A stretch of DNA of 60,979 nt from Lachnospiraceae bacterium (lineage in GTDB: Bacteria > Bacillota > Clostridia > Lachnospirales > Lachnospiraceae), in NCBI GenBank assembly GCA_028692395.1, contig JAQUXP010000022.1:1-60979 (forward strand), written 5' to 3'. Under the pieces are notes generated by a model, which saw nothing but the letters and a program-made list of their open reading frames with translations, was not told the DNA's origin and ran no database searches. Shown piece after piece: positions 26,006 through 35,074 of the stretch (its first letter is position 1; every line of letters starts with the position of its first letter). The position numbers and the translations under genes are program-made.

Positions 26006-27667
26006 CTAGATAGCATCTGCCACATGCTCTACCAAAAGCTTCCGTACCTGGGGATATTCCCCCAGACCCTTCAGCACACAGGTAACCGGATAGCCGGCGG
26101 CCTCAAACTGACAGCGCCAGGAATCAGGATCTTCTCCCGCCATATCATTGGTAGCGTGGTCACCGGCTACAATCATAAAGGGTGCCAGAACAATTCGCTT
26201 TGGATTATATTCCTGCACCATATGAAGCAGGGAATCCATACTGGGATAGGCTTCTACTGTTCCAAGGAAGATGTTGGGATATCCCTTGTCCTTGAACGTG
26301 TAATCTAAAGCAGCATAGATCGCATTGGCAAAGTGCGCAGTGCCATGTCCCATGAGCACCAGCACCTCATCGGAGGTAAGATCCTGGAATTCTTCATGGA
26401 TGGCTGCAATCAGACGGTCATTATCCTGGATACTGGTAAGCAGAGGAGTTCCAAAGTGAATGGTGTGGAACAGGTCGGCGTACTCCAGAGCATCCTCCGT
26501 CATAAGATCATTTTCGATACCGTTGATCACATGAGTAGGCTGTATGACCACATCTGTGATTCCGTCTGAAGCCATCCGCTGCATGGCTTCCTTTACATTA
26601 TCGTAGTGAATCCCATCTCTTTTTTTCAGCTTCTTCAGGATCATCTTACTGGTCCATGCCCGGTAAATGCGGTAATCCGGATATGCCTGGGCGATATCCT
26701 GCTCGATGGCATCAATAGTCACTTTCCTTGTATTCTCAAAGCTTGTTCCAAAACTCACCACAAGAATTGCTTTTTTTGTATCATAGGATGTGGAGATTGG
26801 TTTCTCCACGCTGTTGGATCGGAAAGGAAGCTTTGCAATATAATTTTCCAGTGCAGAGAGAGTGCGGGGTACCGGAAGATTCGTCTTAAGAAGACCTTTC
26901 TGACAGAGACTGTCAAAAAGCTGCAGGGCTGCAGGCTGTTCCAGATTCGTGCTTGCCAGTGCCGTGCGGTTTGAGAAAACTTCTACCGGTGTGCCGTGCA
27001 TCAACACCTGACCATCCTTTAACAGTACAACCTCATCTGCCCATTCAAAGGCATAATTCACATCATGGGTAGCCATGAGAACCGTAATTCCCTGTTCCGT
27101 CATGCGGTCTACTGCGGTGTTTACAAGGGCAGTGTGACGTGGATCCAGGGCAGCGCCAGGTTCATCCAGGATGATGATTTCCGGGTGCATAACCAGAATA
27201 TCAGCGATAGATACCTGCTTTTTTTGTCCACCGGAAAGGGCGTGGGTGGGTTTGTTGCGATAGGGAGTAATCTCCATCTCCTGAATAACAGATTCGACTT
27301 CTTTTCTTGCTTCTTCCTCCGTAACCCCAAGATTTAAGATTCCAAAGGAAATCTCCTGATAAACACTGGCAGAAAAAAGCTGATTATCCGGATCCTGGAA
27401 GACGATTCCTACTTTTTGCCGGAGCTTTAAAAGACCCTCTCTTGTATAGGAGACAGGCTCTCCGTCATAATAGATTGTGCCGGAAGAGGGCTGGTGAATT
27501 CCGTTGCAGCAGAGGAAAAAGGTGGACTTTCCGGAGCCGTTTGCTCCCATGAAGGCGATCTTCTTTCCACGGCGAATCTCCAGTGAAAAGCCATTCAGAG
27601 AATGACTCTTTTCATCATCATAAGAAAAATACAGATTATCAGCTTTTAAAATCACATCATTTGTCAT
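26006..27667 (-). CDS. cbiO-cbiK: Fusion: cobalt ABC transporter ATPase CbiO plus sirohydrochlorin cobaltochelatase CbiK
   Basis: A 553-aa two-domain protein. Residues 1-280 are an ECF-type ATPase: Walker A GANGSGKST, Q-loop VFQDPDNQLF, signature LSGGQKKQ, Walker B IIILDEPGAALD and switch ATHDVNYAF. Residues 295-553 are a class II chelatase: AILVVSFGTSFENTR at the start, the metal-site histidine in LMGHGTAHFAN, VEAYPSM, and a second histidine in GDHATNDMAG. The frame is uninterrupted, so this is a true fusion. It joins the motor of cobalt import to the enzyme that inserts cobalt into sirohydrochlorin. The ATG overlaps the cbiQ stop (ATGA). Last gene of the riboswitch-controlled operon. Confidence 0.93.
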   Translation of the reverse strand: MTNDVILKADNLYFSYDDEKSHSLNGFSLEIRRGKKIAFMGANGSGKSTFFLCCNGIHQPSSGTIYYDGEPVSYTREGLLKLRQKVGIVFQDPDNQLFSASVYQEISFGILNLGVTEEEARKEVESVIQEMEITPYRNKPTHALSGGQKKQVSIADILVMHPEIIILDEPGAALDPRHTALVNTAVDRMTEQGITVLMATHDVNYAFEWADEVVLLKDGQVLMHGTPVEVFSNRTALASTNLEQPAALQLFDSLCQKGLLKTNLPVPRTLSALENYIAKLPFRSNSVEKPISTSYDTKKAILVVSFGTSFENTRKVTIDAIEQDIAQAYPDYRIYRAWTSKMILKKLKKRDGIHYDNVKEAMQRMASDGITDVVIQPTHVINGIENDLMTEDALEYADLFHTIHFGTPLLTSIQDNDRLIAAIHEEFQDLTSDEVLVLMGHGTAHFANAIYAALDYTFKDKGYPNIFLGTVEAYPSMDSLLHMVQEYNPKRIVLAPFMIVAGDHATNDMAGEDPDSWRCQFEAAGYPVTCVLKGLGEYPQVRKLLVEHVADAI

Positions 27668-28434
27668 AAGAGTCTCCAAATCGTCAGGGCGGCAAGTAAC
27701 AGCTCAAAAAGGATTAGCTTTATAATCTGTGAACGTTTTGCCGGATGGTTTTCGGTAAGTACGTGAATTGTGCCGTTGTAGCAGCGTGCCTCCATGGCAT
27801 CATAGAGAATGCTTGACTTTTTCATGGCACGGATAAAAAGTGCAGAGCCCAGCCCTCCGAAGGACTGGCAGCTTGTCTTAAAGCTCCGGTTTCCCAGACG
27901 GGAATTCTGGGAGGTTGTGATGGAGGAGGCTATCTCCAGAAGCACAAAGATAAAGCGGTATATAAGAAGCATCAGTTCGACAATCAGCGAAGGACACTTT
28001 AGCTTTCGAAGTTCATTCAGAATATCGGTCATAGTCGTGTTCAGTGATAAAAAATACAGGCAGGAAACAGCAGCAAGAGCGGTAAGTGTCAGCTGAATTC
28101 CCTGGTAAAGTCCCTGAAAACTGCTGGTGATGTACCAGGAACCAATTGGTATGGCAAAGGCATCCAGCGGAGTTTTTGAGATATTAATCAGTATGGCAAG
28201 TGTGCTGAGCAGTAAAAAAACAAGGGGAATCGTCATCAGGTGCAGGTAATGCCGCAGGGGAATCCCACCCTTATACAGAGTGAGAATCCCATTTACTGCA
28301 AGCACAAAACAGGCAACCACGATGGAATGACTGATGATACACAGCGCCAGCGTGGTGACTGCATAGGCAAGCTTTACCCCTGCATTGACGAAGCGCAATT
28401 TGGAATTATAGCAAAGCCTGTCAATCAGTAACAT
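27664..28434 (-). CDS. cbiQ: Cobalt ECF transporter transmembrane protein CbiQ
   Basis: The T-component, 256 aa, couples the ATPase to the substrate-capturing CbiM. It has several hydrophobic helices and the conserved cytoplasmic coupling motif region (SRLGNRSFKTSCQSFGGLGS and ALFIRAMKKSSILYDAMEAR), including the Ala-Arg-Gly-like MEARCY signature. It overlaps cbiO-cbiK by 4 bp and follows cbiN by 9 bp. Confidence 0.93.
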   Translation of the reverse strand: MLLIDRLCYNSKLRFVNAGVKLAYAVTTLALCIISHSIVVACFVLAVNGILTLYKGGIPLRHYLHLMTIPLVFLLLSTLAILINISKTPLDAFAIPIGSWYITSSFQGLYQGIQLTLTALAAVSCLYFLSLNTTMTDILNELRKLKCPSLIVELMLLIYRFIFVLLEIASSITTSQNSRLGNRSFKTSCQSFGGLGSALFIRAMKKSSILYDAMEARCYNGTIHVLTENHPAKRSQIIKLILFELLLAALTIWRLL

Positions 28435-28443
28435 AAGTTCTCC

Positions 28444-28764
28444 TTACAAATCTTGATCTTCTTTTCCGAGTTTCTTTCTTTCTACCAGTCTGCCCATAAA
28501 GAAAGCGATAATACCAACACCGATTCCGGTCTGGAGACAGAAGAAGAGACTTTCTACTTCTCCCGGCAGTTCTCCTCCAATCATCACTTCAAGAAGAGGT
28601 GTTGCCCAGGATTCATAGGTTGGATCCACTTCGGAGACGACTTCACTTCCGGCATCATCGGAACCGCCAAATTCAGCACCCTTCAGTGTGAATAATGGGA
28701 TCAGTGCGATGCAGACGGCTGCGATCAGAAGAATAATAACTAAACCTTTCCGGCTTTTTTTCAT
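28444..28764 (-). CDS. cbiN: Cobalt transport protein CbiN
   Basis: Small accessory subunit of 106 aa with two transmembrane helices (residues 8-27 and 78-96) and the intervening extracellular loop. The FGGSDDAGSEVV and PTYESWATPL segments match the family pattern. CbiN helps CbiM load cobalt. Its gene sits in the standard order M-N-Q-O, 2 bp from cbiM. Confidence 0.92.
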   Translation of the reverse strand: MKKSRKGLVIILLIAAVCIALIPLFTLKGAEFGGSDDAGSEVVSEVDPTYESWATPLLEVMIGGELPGEVESLFFCLQTGIGVGIIAFFMGRLVERKKLGKEDQDL

Positions 28765-28766
28765 GT

Positions 28767-29513
28767 CTACACCTCCTTCAGAAATCCGATGGACTTCAGT
28801 TCCTTCTTTGCGTAGTTCTCAAGACCGATGATAATCAGCACGGTAAGGATACCTTCCAGAATCGCAAGAGGTATCTGCGTGGGAGCAAACACAGCGAGGA
28901 ACTTCACCGCAGAAGCAGCAACACCGCCGGTCTCAGAGGGATGAGCCAGAGCCATCTGAAATGCAGTTACACAGTATGTAAAAAGATCACCGATAGAAGC
29001 AGCAAGGAAGATGGCTGCCAGGCGGTTAACCTTTAGCTTCTGACAAAGCTTATAGATACCAAAAGAGACAAAGGGACCGGCCACAGCCATGGAAAAGCAG
29101 TTTGCTCCGATGGTGGTAAGTCCGCCGTGTGCCAGAAGGATTGCCTGAAACAGCAGAACAATCAGTCCCAGGATACTGACAGAGGCAGGTCCGAAAAGGA
29201 TTGCTCCCAGTCCTGTTCCCGTCATATGAGAACAGCTTCCGGTAACAGACGGAATCTTCAGGGAGGAGATTACAAAGATAAATGCTCCCGCCATTGCCAG
29301 GATGGTCAGGGATTTGCGGTTGGAGGTCAGTGTCTTCTTAATTGAGAAGAATCCGGCTGCCAGAAATGGAAGACAGACCACACCCCATACCACACAGTAT
29401 ACAGGCGGGAGATAACCCTCCATGATATGCATGGCATTTGCTGCAGGAATAATTCCGAGGCTGATGGCCAGAGCAGCGGCCAGCGCAACCAGCTTACGTT
29501 GTTTTCGATTCAT
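28767..29513 (-). CDS. cbiM: Cobalt transport protein CbiM (S-component)
   Basis: Cobalt-capturing membrane subunit, 248 aa. The N-terminal signal sequence (LVALAAALAISLGIIPAANA) is followed by MHIMEGYLP; after cleavage the new N-terminus with its histidine coordinates the metal, as in characterised CbiM/NikM. The CSHMTGTGLGAILFGP region carries another conserved histidine. The ATG at 29513 follows AAAGGAG; an in-frame start 15 nt upstream is weaker. First gene after the cobalamin riboswitch. Confidence 0.94.
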   Translation of the reverse strand: MNRKQRKLVALAAALAISLGIIPAANAMHIMEGYLPPVYCVVWGVVCLPFLAAGFFSIKKTLTSNRKSLTILAMAGAFIFVISSLKIPSVTGSCSHMTGTGLGAILFGPASVSILGLIVLLFQAILLAHGGLTTIGANCFSMAVAGPFVSFGIYKLCQKLKVNRLAAIFLAASIGDLFTYCVTAFQMALAHPSETGGVAASAVKFLAVFAPTQIPLAILEGILTVLIIIGLENYAKKELKSIGFLKEV

Positions 29514-29579
29514 ATGTTCTCCTTTCATTCTGCGCAGAAAAACCAGTCACGGGAAAGCCCCGGGAAGGGTTGCTCGCAC

Positions 29580-29632
29580 AAAAAAAACGCCGCAACACGA
29601 TATAAATATAGTATTTATGCAGGGCGCAGACG
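29580..29632 (-). terminator. Candidate terminator between riboswitch and cbiM
   Basis: On the minus strand CGCC ... ATAAATA/TATTTAT ... GGCG is followed by eight Ts. A second hairpin, GACGAAAC/GTTTCGTC (29629-29647), lies just upstream. Together they probably form the riboswitch expression platform. Confidence 0.6.
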
Positions 29633-29689
29633 AAACAAAGTTTCGTCATACATGTCACCATCACTCGCAGTGCACATGCAAATCGTATA

Positions 29690-29855
29690 CGATGGGCAGG
29701 TTTTCTGGCTTAAGCATCCTCATCTTCGTTCTGCCTTCCCGGTTTCCCAGTGGCGTATCATAGAACGAGACTCAACTATTACAGCGGCGTGACCGCGGGG
29801 GATTCTAACCCCTCTTCCCTTTTATCCCGTGGAATAAATCACAGGTTCCTCATCG
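29690..29855 (-). ncRNA. Cobalamin riboswitch
   Basis: Read on the minus strand, the leader has AAAAGGGAAGAGGGGTTAG, CCCGCGGTCACGCCGCTGTA, GCCACTGGGAAACCGGGAAG and the B12 box AAGCCAGAAAACCTGCC (29696-29712). It precedes cbiMNQ and cbiO-cbiK, so adenosylcobalamin should shut off cobalt import and insertion. Confidence 0.95.
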
Positions 29856-29872
29856 CACTCAATTGTAGTTTC

Positions 29873-29901
29873 AGTATAAGACGCACAGGGGGAAAAGTCA
29901 A
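29873..29901 (-). promoter_or_regulatory. Promoter of the cbi operon
   Basis: Minus strand TTGACT (29901-29896), 17-bp spacer, TATACT (29878-29873), just upstream of the cobalamin riboswitch. Confidence 0.75.
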
Positions 29902-30004
29902 ATAACTCATGTAAAAAAGTTTCAAAATCCAGTGCGATGTGATATGATGAAGAGGAGTCAGTTGTTCTGTGATTTTGAACAGCGAAAGTAGTTGGAGGAT
30001 TGTT

Positions 30005-31240
30005 ATGAGCATTCATATGATAGGAATAGATTATCAGAGTGCAGATGTAGATATTCGGGCAAAGTTTTCATTTACCCAGAAAAGTATTGCAGAGTCTCTG
30101 CAAAAGCTTCTGGAGCTGCCGGATGTCTGTGGGGCGGTGATTTTATCTACCTGTAACCGGATGGAGCTGTGGCTTAGTGTGGATGATGACTGGGAGGGTT
30201 CTATCATGGAACTTCTCTGTGATCTGAAGGGCGTGTCAAGCCAGGTGTATCGTTCTTACTTTATCGAGCGAAGTGAAGAGGAGGCGGTAAGACATCTCTT
30301 TTATCTGACCTGTGGTCTAAAGTCGATGATTCTTGCGGAGGATCAGATCCTTTCCCAGGTGAAACATGCACTTACCCTTGCCAGGGAAAATTACAGTACG
30401 GATAATGTTCTTGAGGTACTGTTTCGAAAGGCGGTTACGGCGGCAAAAAGAGTGAAAACCGATGTGGTATTCACCCATGCAAGTGCTACCGCAGTTGACC
30501 GGGCGGTGGAAATGCTGGGTCAGCAGGGGTTTTCTCTAAAGGGAAAACGATGTATGGTTATCGGAAATGGAGAGATGGGCAAGCTTGCGGCTCAGACCCT
30601 GACCCGTGCCGGTGCAGAGGTTACTGTTACGATCCGCCAGTATCGAAGCGGAGTAGTGAATATTCCCCTTGGATGTGCGCGCATCAATTATGGAGATCGT
30701 ATGAAGCTTTTCTTTGACTGTGATCTGGTGGTCAGTGCAACCTCCAGCCCCAATTACACAATCCGCAGAGAGCTTTTTACAGAAGAAACAAGGATTACCC
30801 ATCCGATTTATCTGATTGATCTTGCAGTACCCCGGGATATTGAACCCGAGGTCGGAGAACTTTCGAATCTGACACTGTACGATATTGATGATTTTAAGAT
30901 CTCTGCCAATGCAGAAAATGAAGAGGCACTGAAGCAGGCAGAAGCGATCTTAAGTGAGGCAATGGATGATTTTTATGCATGGTATGACTGCCGTGATACA
31001 ATTCCCAGAATTCAGGAAATACAGGCGGTGGCGGTAACCGACTTGAATCTGCGTATTCAGAAGATTATCCGCAGACTGCCCATGAGCGAGGAAGAACAGC
31101 ATAGTCTGATGGAAGATGTGGATACTGCGGCAGGCAAGGTAGTTGGCAAGATGATGTTCGGATTAAGAGATTATCTTGCCGGTCAGGATTTTAGAAGCTG
31201 CCTGGATGGACTGGAGAAACTTTATGAAGAGTTCGAATAG
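30005..31240 (+). CDS. hemA: Glutamyl-tRNA reductase
   Basis: First committed enzyme of the C5 tetrapyrrole pathway (411 aa): it reduces glutamyl-tRNA to glutamate-1-semialdehyde with NADPH. The catalytic cysteine is in ILSTCNRMELW near residue 48, the family motif GLKSMILAEDQILSQVK near 100, the nucleotide fold MVIGNGEMGKLAAQTL near 185, and the dimerisation region is C-terminal. The ATG at 30005 follows TTGGAGG; an upstream in-frame start lacks a site. Divergent from the cbi operon; its end overlaps the next gene. Confidence 0.95.
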   Translation: MSIHMIGIDYQSADVDIRAKFSFTQKSIAESLQKLLELPDVCGAVILSTCNRMELWLSVDDDWEGSIMELLCDLKGVSSQVYRSYFIERSEEEAVRHLFYLTCGLKSMILAEDQILSQVKHALTLARENYSTDNVLEVLFRKAVTAAKRVKTDVVFTHASATAVDRAVEMLGQQGFSLKGKRCMVIGNGEMGKLAAQTLTRAGAEVTVTIRQYRSGVVNIPLGCARINYGDRMKLFFDCDLVVSATSSPNYTIRRELFTEETRITHPIYLIDLAVPRDIEPEVGELSNLTLYDIDDFKISANAENEEALKQAEAILSEAMDDFYAWYDCRDTIPRIQEIQAVAVTDLNLRIQKIIRRLPMSEEEQHSLMEDVDTAAGKVVGKMMFGLRDYLAGQDFRSCLDGLEKLYEEFE

Positions 31241-31694
31241 TTATTTTCCCTGTTTTATCAGTATGGAAAAACAGGAGATTCTGGTGATTGGAGCAGGACA
31301 GATTGCCACAAGACGGATTGGGACGCTCCTTGGATTTGTGGATCGGGTCTATATCGCTTCACGGGAATTTACCTCCAGGATTCAAAACTGGCAGAAAGAG
31401 GGAAGAGTCATCTGTCTTGGCAATAACTTTGATGTGAGCATGCTTCGTGGTAAGACGATGGTTTTAGCCTGTACTGACAACCGGAGCCTGAATCATGACA
31501 TCGTGTGTGCCTGCAGGGAACAGAACATTATGGTAAACAATTGCAGCAGCCATGAGGAGTGTGATTTCTTTTTCCCGTCTGTGATACAGCGGGATGAAAT
31601 TGTAATTGGAATCAGCGGAGATGGAAGCAGTCACGCAAAGGTAAAGAAAGTAAGAGAAGCTATTGAAGAGAACCTGAACAAAACGGAGGAATAA
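31224..31694 (+). CDS. Precorrin-2 dehydrogenase / siroheme synthase N-terminal type
   Basis: A 156-aa NAD-dependent enzyme resembling the N-terminal part of CysG and the Met8p family; it oxidises precorrin-2 to sirohydrochlorin. The NAD-binding motif LVIGAGQIATRRIGTL lies near residue 21, then VLACTDNRSLNHDIVCACRE and VNNCSSHEECDFFFPSVIQR. It is shorter than CysG, lacking the methyltransferase half (supplied by cobA) and possibly the chelatase function. GGAG precedes the ATG, which lies inside the end of hemA. The product feeds CbiK. Confidence 0.88.
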   Translation: MKSSNSYFPCFISMEKQEILVIGAGQIATRRIGTLLGFVDRVYIASREFTSRIQNWQKEGRVICLGNNFDVSMLRGKTMVLACTDNRSLNHDIVCACREQNIMVNNCSSHEECDFFFPSVIQRDEIVIGISGDGSSHAKVKKVREAIEENLNKTEE

Positions 31695-31696
31695 AT

Positions 31697-32569
31697 ATGA
31701 AGATCGTTATTGGAACACGGGCAAGTATGCTGGCGGTTGCACAGAGTGAACAGGTAAAAGCATATATTAAGGACAAGAATCCCCAGGCAGAGGTTTCTCT
31801 TTTGAAGCTGACCACAACGGGAGATCAGATTCTGGATCGCAGACTGGATGAGGTAGGCGGAAAAGGTCTCTTTGTACGAGAACTTGATCAGGCACTTTTG
31901 GATGGAAGAACAGATCTTTCGGTACATAGCCTGAAGGATCTGCCCATGGAAACGTCAGAGGAGCTTCCTCTGCTTTCTTATTCCACGAGAGAAGATGCCA
32001 GAGATGTACTGGTTTTGCCAAAGGGAGTGAAAGACCTGGATCTGTCAAAGCCTGTGGGAACTTCCAGTATGCGCCGTATCGTGCAGCTGAAAGAATTATA
32101 TCCGGAAGCCACTTATGCCAATGCAAGAGGGAATCTGCAGACCAGACTGGACAAGCTTGATTCCGGTGAGTACAGCGCACTGGTGCTTGCGGCAGCCGGA
32201 TTAAAGCGTCTGGGACTGGAAGAAAGAATCAGCAGATATTTTGAGCCGGAGGAGATTATTCCTGCAGCGGGACAGGGTATTATCGCCGTGCAGGGCCATA
32301 AAGATAAAGATTATTCGTATGTTGCCGGCTTCCATGATGTGGACAGTGAGATTACAGGTGACTGCGAACGTGCCTTTGTGAAGGAACTGGATGGCGGCTG
32401 CTCTTCACCAATTGCCGCCTATGCAAGAATTGTAAACGAGGAAGTATATCTGCTTGGCATGTACTGCAACGAGGATGGTACGGATGTCCGCAGAGGAGCA
32501 ATGGCAGGAAAAATAGCGGATGCAATCTATATCGCTGTGAAACTTGCAAAAGAGCTGAAAGGGGAATGA
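31697..32569 (+). CDS. hemC: Hydroxymethylbilane synthase (porphobilinogen deaminase)
   Basis: Joins four porphobilinogens to the linear tetrapyrrole; 290 aa. The start KIVIGTRASMLAVAQSEQVK is typical; the catalytic region SVHSLKDLP and GTSSMRRIVQLKELYP are intact, and the dipyrromethane cofactor cysteine sits in LDGGCSSPIAAYARI near residue 235. It is the third gene of the hem operon, 2 bp after its neighbour. Confidence 0.96.
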   Translation: MKIVIGTRASMLAVAQSEQVKAYIKDKNPQAEVSLLKLTTTGDQILDRRLDEVGGKGLFVRELDQALLDGRTDLSVHSLKDLPMETSEELPLLSYSTREDARDVLVLPKGVKDLDLSKPVGTSSMRRIVQLKELYPEATYANARGNLQTRLDKLDSGEYSALVLAAAGLKRLGLEERISRYFEPEEIIPAAGQGIIAVQGHKDKDYSYVAGFHDVDSEITGDCERAFVKELDGGCSSPIAAYARIVNEEVYLLGMYCNEDGTDVRRGAMAGKIADAIYIAVKLAKELKGE

Positions 32570-32573
32570 TTGC

Positions 32574-34088
32574 ATGAGTATCGGTAAAGTATGGCTGGTG
32601 GGAGCAGGTCCCGGGGATGTTGGACTGCTGACCACGAAGGGCGCCAGAGTGCTTTCTCAGGCTGAGGTGGTTGTATATGACCGTCTGGTAGGAGATGGTG
32701 TGCTGGCCATGATTCCAAAACAGGCCCATACAATTAATGTAGGAAAAAATGCCGGACATCACACAAAACGCCAGGAAGAGATCAATCAGATTCTGGTGGA
32801 TGAGGCGAAAAAGGGTTACCGTGTTGTAAGGCTGAAGGGAGGAGATCCATTTCTGTTTGGCAGGGGCGGTGAGGAACTGGAGCTTTTGTGCCGGCAGCAT
32901 ATTCCCTATGAGGTAGTTCCCGGAGTCACCTCCTCACTGGCAGTTCCGGCGTATAATGGAATTCCGGTTACCCATCGGGATTTTTGTTCTTCCCTGCATA
33001 TTATTACAGGACATAAGAGGGAAGGGGAGAAGTACGATATTGACTTTGAAGCCCTGGTCCGTACCAGGGGAACCCTGGTGTTTTTGATGGGAGTTACTGC
33101 CATGGGAGATATCTGTGCAGGACTTCTGGATGCAGGGATTGATCCGGCTATGCCGGCTGCCATCCTACAGCAGGGAACCACAGCCGGACAGAAAAGAGTT
33201 GTGGCGACGGTATCCACACTGGAAGAAGAGGTTCGAAAACAGGGGATTGAGACACCTGCTATTATTGTGGTAGGAAAGGTCTGCACGCTGGCAGATACCT
33301 TTGCATGGTATGAAAAGCTTCCGCTGGCAGGATGCAAGGTTGTAGTAACAAGACCGAGAGAACTGAATTCCCAGATGGCAGCCAGACTGCGGGAAAAGGG
33401 TGCGGAGGTGCTGGAGCTTCCGGCTATTGATACCCAGGCAATCCCGGATAACCTCAGGTTAAAGGAATGTCTGGAAAATATCGAAGCCTATCAGTGGATT
33501 GCATTTACAAGCCCTACAGGAGTGCGAATCTTCTTTGAACAGTGCAGGGAGTGGAAGATGGATGTTCGAAGGTTTGCGGGCTGCCGGATTGCAGTAATCG
33601 GAAGCGGAACGGCAAAGGAACTGGAAAAGCATGGACTTTATCCGGATCTTATTCCTGAGGTTTACGATGGTGCGGCCCTTGGAAAGGCCCTGGCAGAGCA
33701 CTGTAAGCCCGGTGAGCAGATCCTGCTTGCAAGGGCCTGTATTGGTAATTCTGAGATTTTACAGGAGATTGCTCATGGAGAGCAGCTCACGGTTGTGGAT
33801 GTTCCTACTTATACAACCTCCTTTGAGAAGGCAGAATATCTGGAAGAGAGAGAGCTTTTTGAAAAGGGAAAGATCAGCTGTGCAGTATTCACAAGCGCTT
33901 CTACTGTACGTGGCTTTGCAGCAGCAGCCAGAGGACTTGATTTCTCCGGCGTGACAGCAGCTTGTATTGGAAAACAGACAAAGGCAGAAGCAGATGCACT
34001 TGGCATGAAAACATATATGGCCAGACAGGCAACGATGGATTGTCTGGTTGAACTGGTAGAAGAATTGAAAGTGAAAGGACAGATATAG
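32574..34088 (+). CDS. cobA-hemD: Fusion: uroporphyrinogen-III C-methyltransferase and uroporphyrinogen-III synthase
   Basis: 504-aa bifunctional protein. Residues 1-245 are the SAM-dependent CobA/SUMT domain: VWLVGAGPGDVGLLTTKGA, YDRLV, RLKGGDPFLFGRGGEE and PAAILQQGTTAGQK. Residues 255-504 are HemD: VVVTRPRELNSQMAARLREK, WIAFTSPTGVRIF and FTSASTVRGF. It closes uroporphyrinogen III and directs it toward precorrin-2. This fusion is common in Clostridia. It fits a pathway serving siroheme and cobalamin; no heme-branch genes (hemE and later steps) are in the window. Confidence 0.95.
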   Translation: MSIGKVWLVGAGPGDVGLLTTKGARVLSQAEVVVYDRLVGDGVLAMIPKQAHTINVGKNAGHHTKRQEEINQILVDEAKKGYRVVRLKGGDPFLFGRGGEELELLCRQHIPYEVVPGVTSSLAVPAYNGIPVTHRDFCSSLHIITGHKREGEKYDIDFEALVRTRGTLVFLMGVTAMGDICAGLLDAGIDPAMPAAILQQGTTAGQKRVVATVSTLEEEVRKQGIETPAIIVVGKVCTLADTFAWYEKLPLAGCKVVVTRPRELNSQMAARLREKGAEVLELPAIDTQAIPDNLRLKECLENIEAYQWIAFTSPTGVRIFFEQCREWKMDVRRFAGCRIAVIGSGTAKELEKHGLYPDLIPEVYDGAALGKALAEHCKPGEQILLARACIGNSEILQEIAHGEQLTVVDVPTYTTSFEKAEYLEERELFEKGKISCAVFTSASTVRGFAAAARGLDFSGVTAACIGKQTKAEADALGMKTYMARQATMDCLVELVEELKVKGQI

Positions 34089-34090
34089 AG

Positions 34091-35074
34091 ATGGACATGA
34101 TTATCAGACCACGAAGACTGCGGGGAAGTGAAAATTTACGAAAAATGGTAAGAGAGACAAGGATGGATAAAGCTTCGCTGATCTACCCATTGTTCGTGAT
34201 GGATGGCGTCAATTGTAAGGAAGAGATTCCATCGATGCCGGGACAGTACCGCTACAGTGTGGATCAGCTCTCATTTGCGCTGGAGGAGCTTCAAAAAGCA
34301 GGCGTTACCAATATTATGCTTTTTGGAATCCCGGCGGTAAAGGATGAGGTGGGAAGCCAGGCTTATGCGGCAGACGGTATTGTACAGAGAGCACTGAAGG
34401 AGGCAAAGAAGCATTTTCCAGAGATGTACTTTATTACGGATGTCTGTATGTGTGAATATACTTCTCATGGTCACTGTGGTGTGCTCTGTGGACATGAGGT
34501 GGAAAATGATCAGACTTTGAAGCTTCTGAGTCAGACTGCTTTATCTCATGTGGAGGCCGGGGCAGATATGGTGGCACCCTCCGATATGATGGATGGCCGG
34601 GTACTGGCAATTCGCAATACGCTGGATGCACAGGGCTTTAAAGAGACACCGATTATGTCCTATGCGGTAAAATATGCATCTGCATTCTATGGGCCTTTTC
34701 GTGATGCGGCAGGGTCCACTCCGGCATTTGGCGACCGCAAGAGCTATCAGATGGACTTTCATAACAGCCGGGAGGGCGTGAAGGAAGCTCTGCTGGATGT
34801 GGACGAGGGTGCTGATATTATTATGGTAAAGCCTGCCATGTCGTATCTGGATATGGTCACAAAGGTGCGGGATGTGGTCAATGTTCCTGTGGCCACCTAC
34901 AGTGTCAGCGGTGAATATGCCATGGTAAAGGCTGCTGCTGCCAATGGCTGGGTGGATGAGGAACGTATTATGTGTGAGATGGCAGTTGCTGCTTACCGTG
35001 CAGGATCACAGCTGTATCTGACTTACTATGCAAAAGAGCTTGCGAGATGTATGGACGAAGGGAAGATAGGATAA
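34091..35074 (+). CDS. hemB: Porphobilinogen synthase (delta-aminolevulinate dehydratase)
   Basis: Condenses two 5-aminolevulinates to porphobilinogen, 327 aa. Metal-site cysteines occur in ITDVCMCEYTSHGHCGVLCG near residue 116, the Schiff-base lysines in PIMSYAVKYASAFYGPFRDA near 195 and DIIMVKPAMSYLD near 247. All are intact, indicating a zinc-type enzyme. The TAA overlaps the hemL ATG (TAATG). Confidence 0.96.
   Translation: MDMIIRPRRLRGSENLRKMVRETRMDKASLIYPLFVMDGVNCKEEIPSMPGQYRYSVDQLSFALEELQKAGVTNIMLFGIPAVKDEVGSQAYAADGIVQRALKEAKKHFPEMYFITDVCMCEYTSHGHCGVLCGHEVENDQTLKLLSQTALSHVEAGADMVAPSDMMDGRVLAIRNTLDAQGFKETPIMSYAVKYASAFYGPFRDAAGSTPAFGDRKSYQMDFHNSREGVKEALLDVDEGADIIMVKPAMSYLDMVTKVRDVVNVPVATYSVSGEYAMVKAAAANGWVDEERIMCEMAVAAYRAGSQLYLTYYAKELARCMDEGKIG

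Noticed and set aside
29626-29650. GACGAAAC/GTTTCGTC palindrome as a separate operator
   Set aside because: It lies in the riboswitch leader and is better explained as part of the expression platform.
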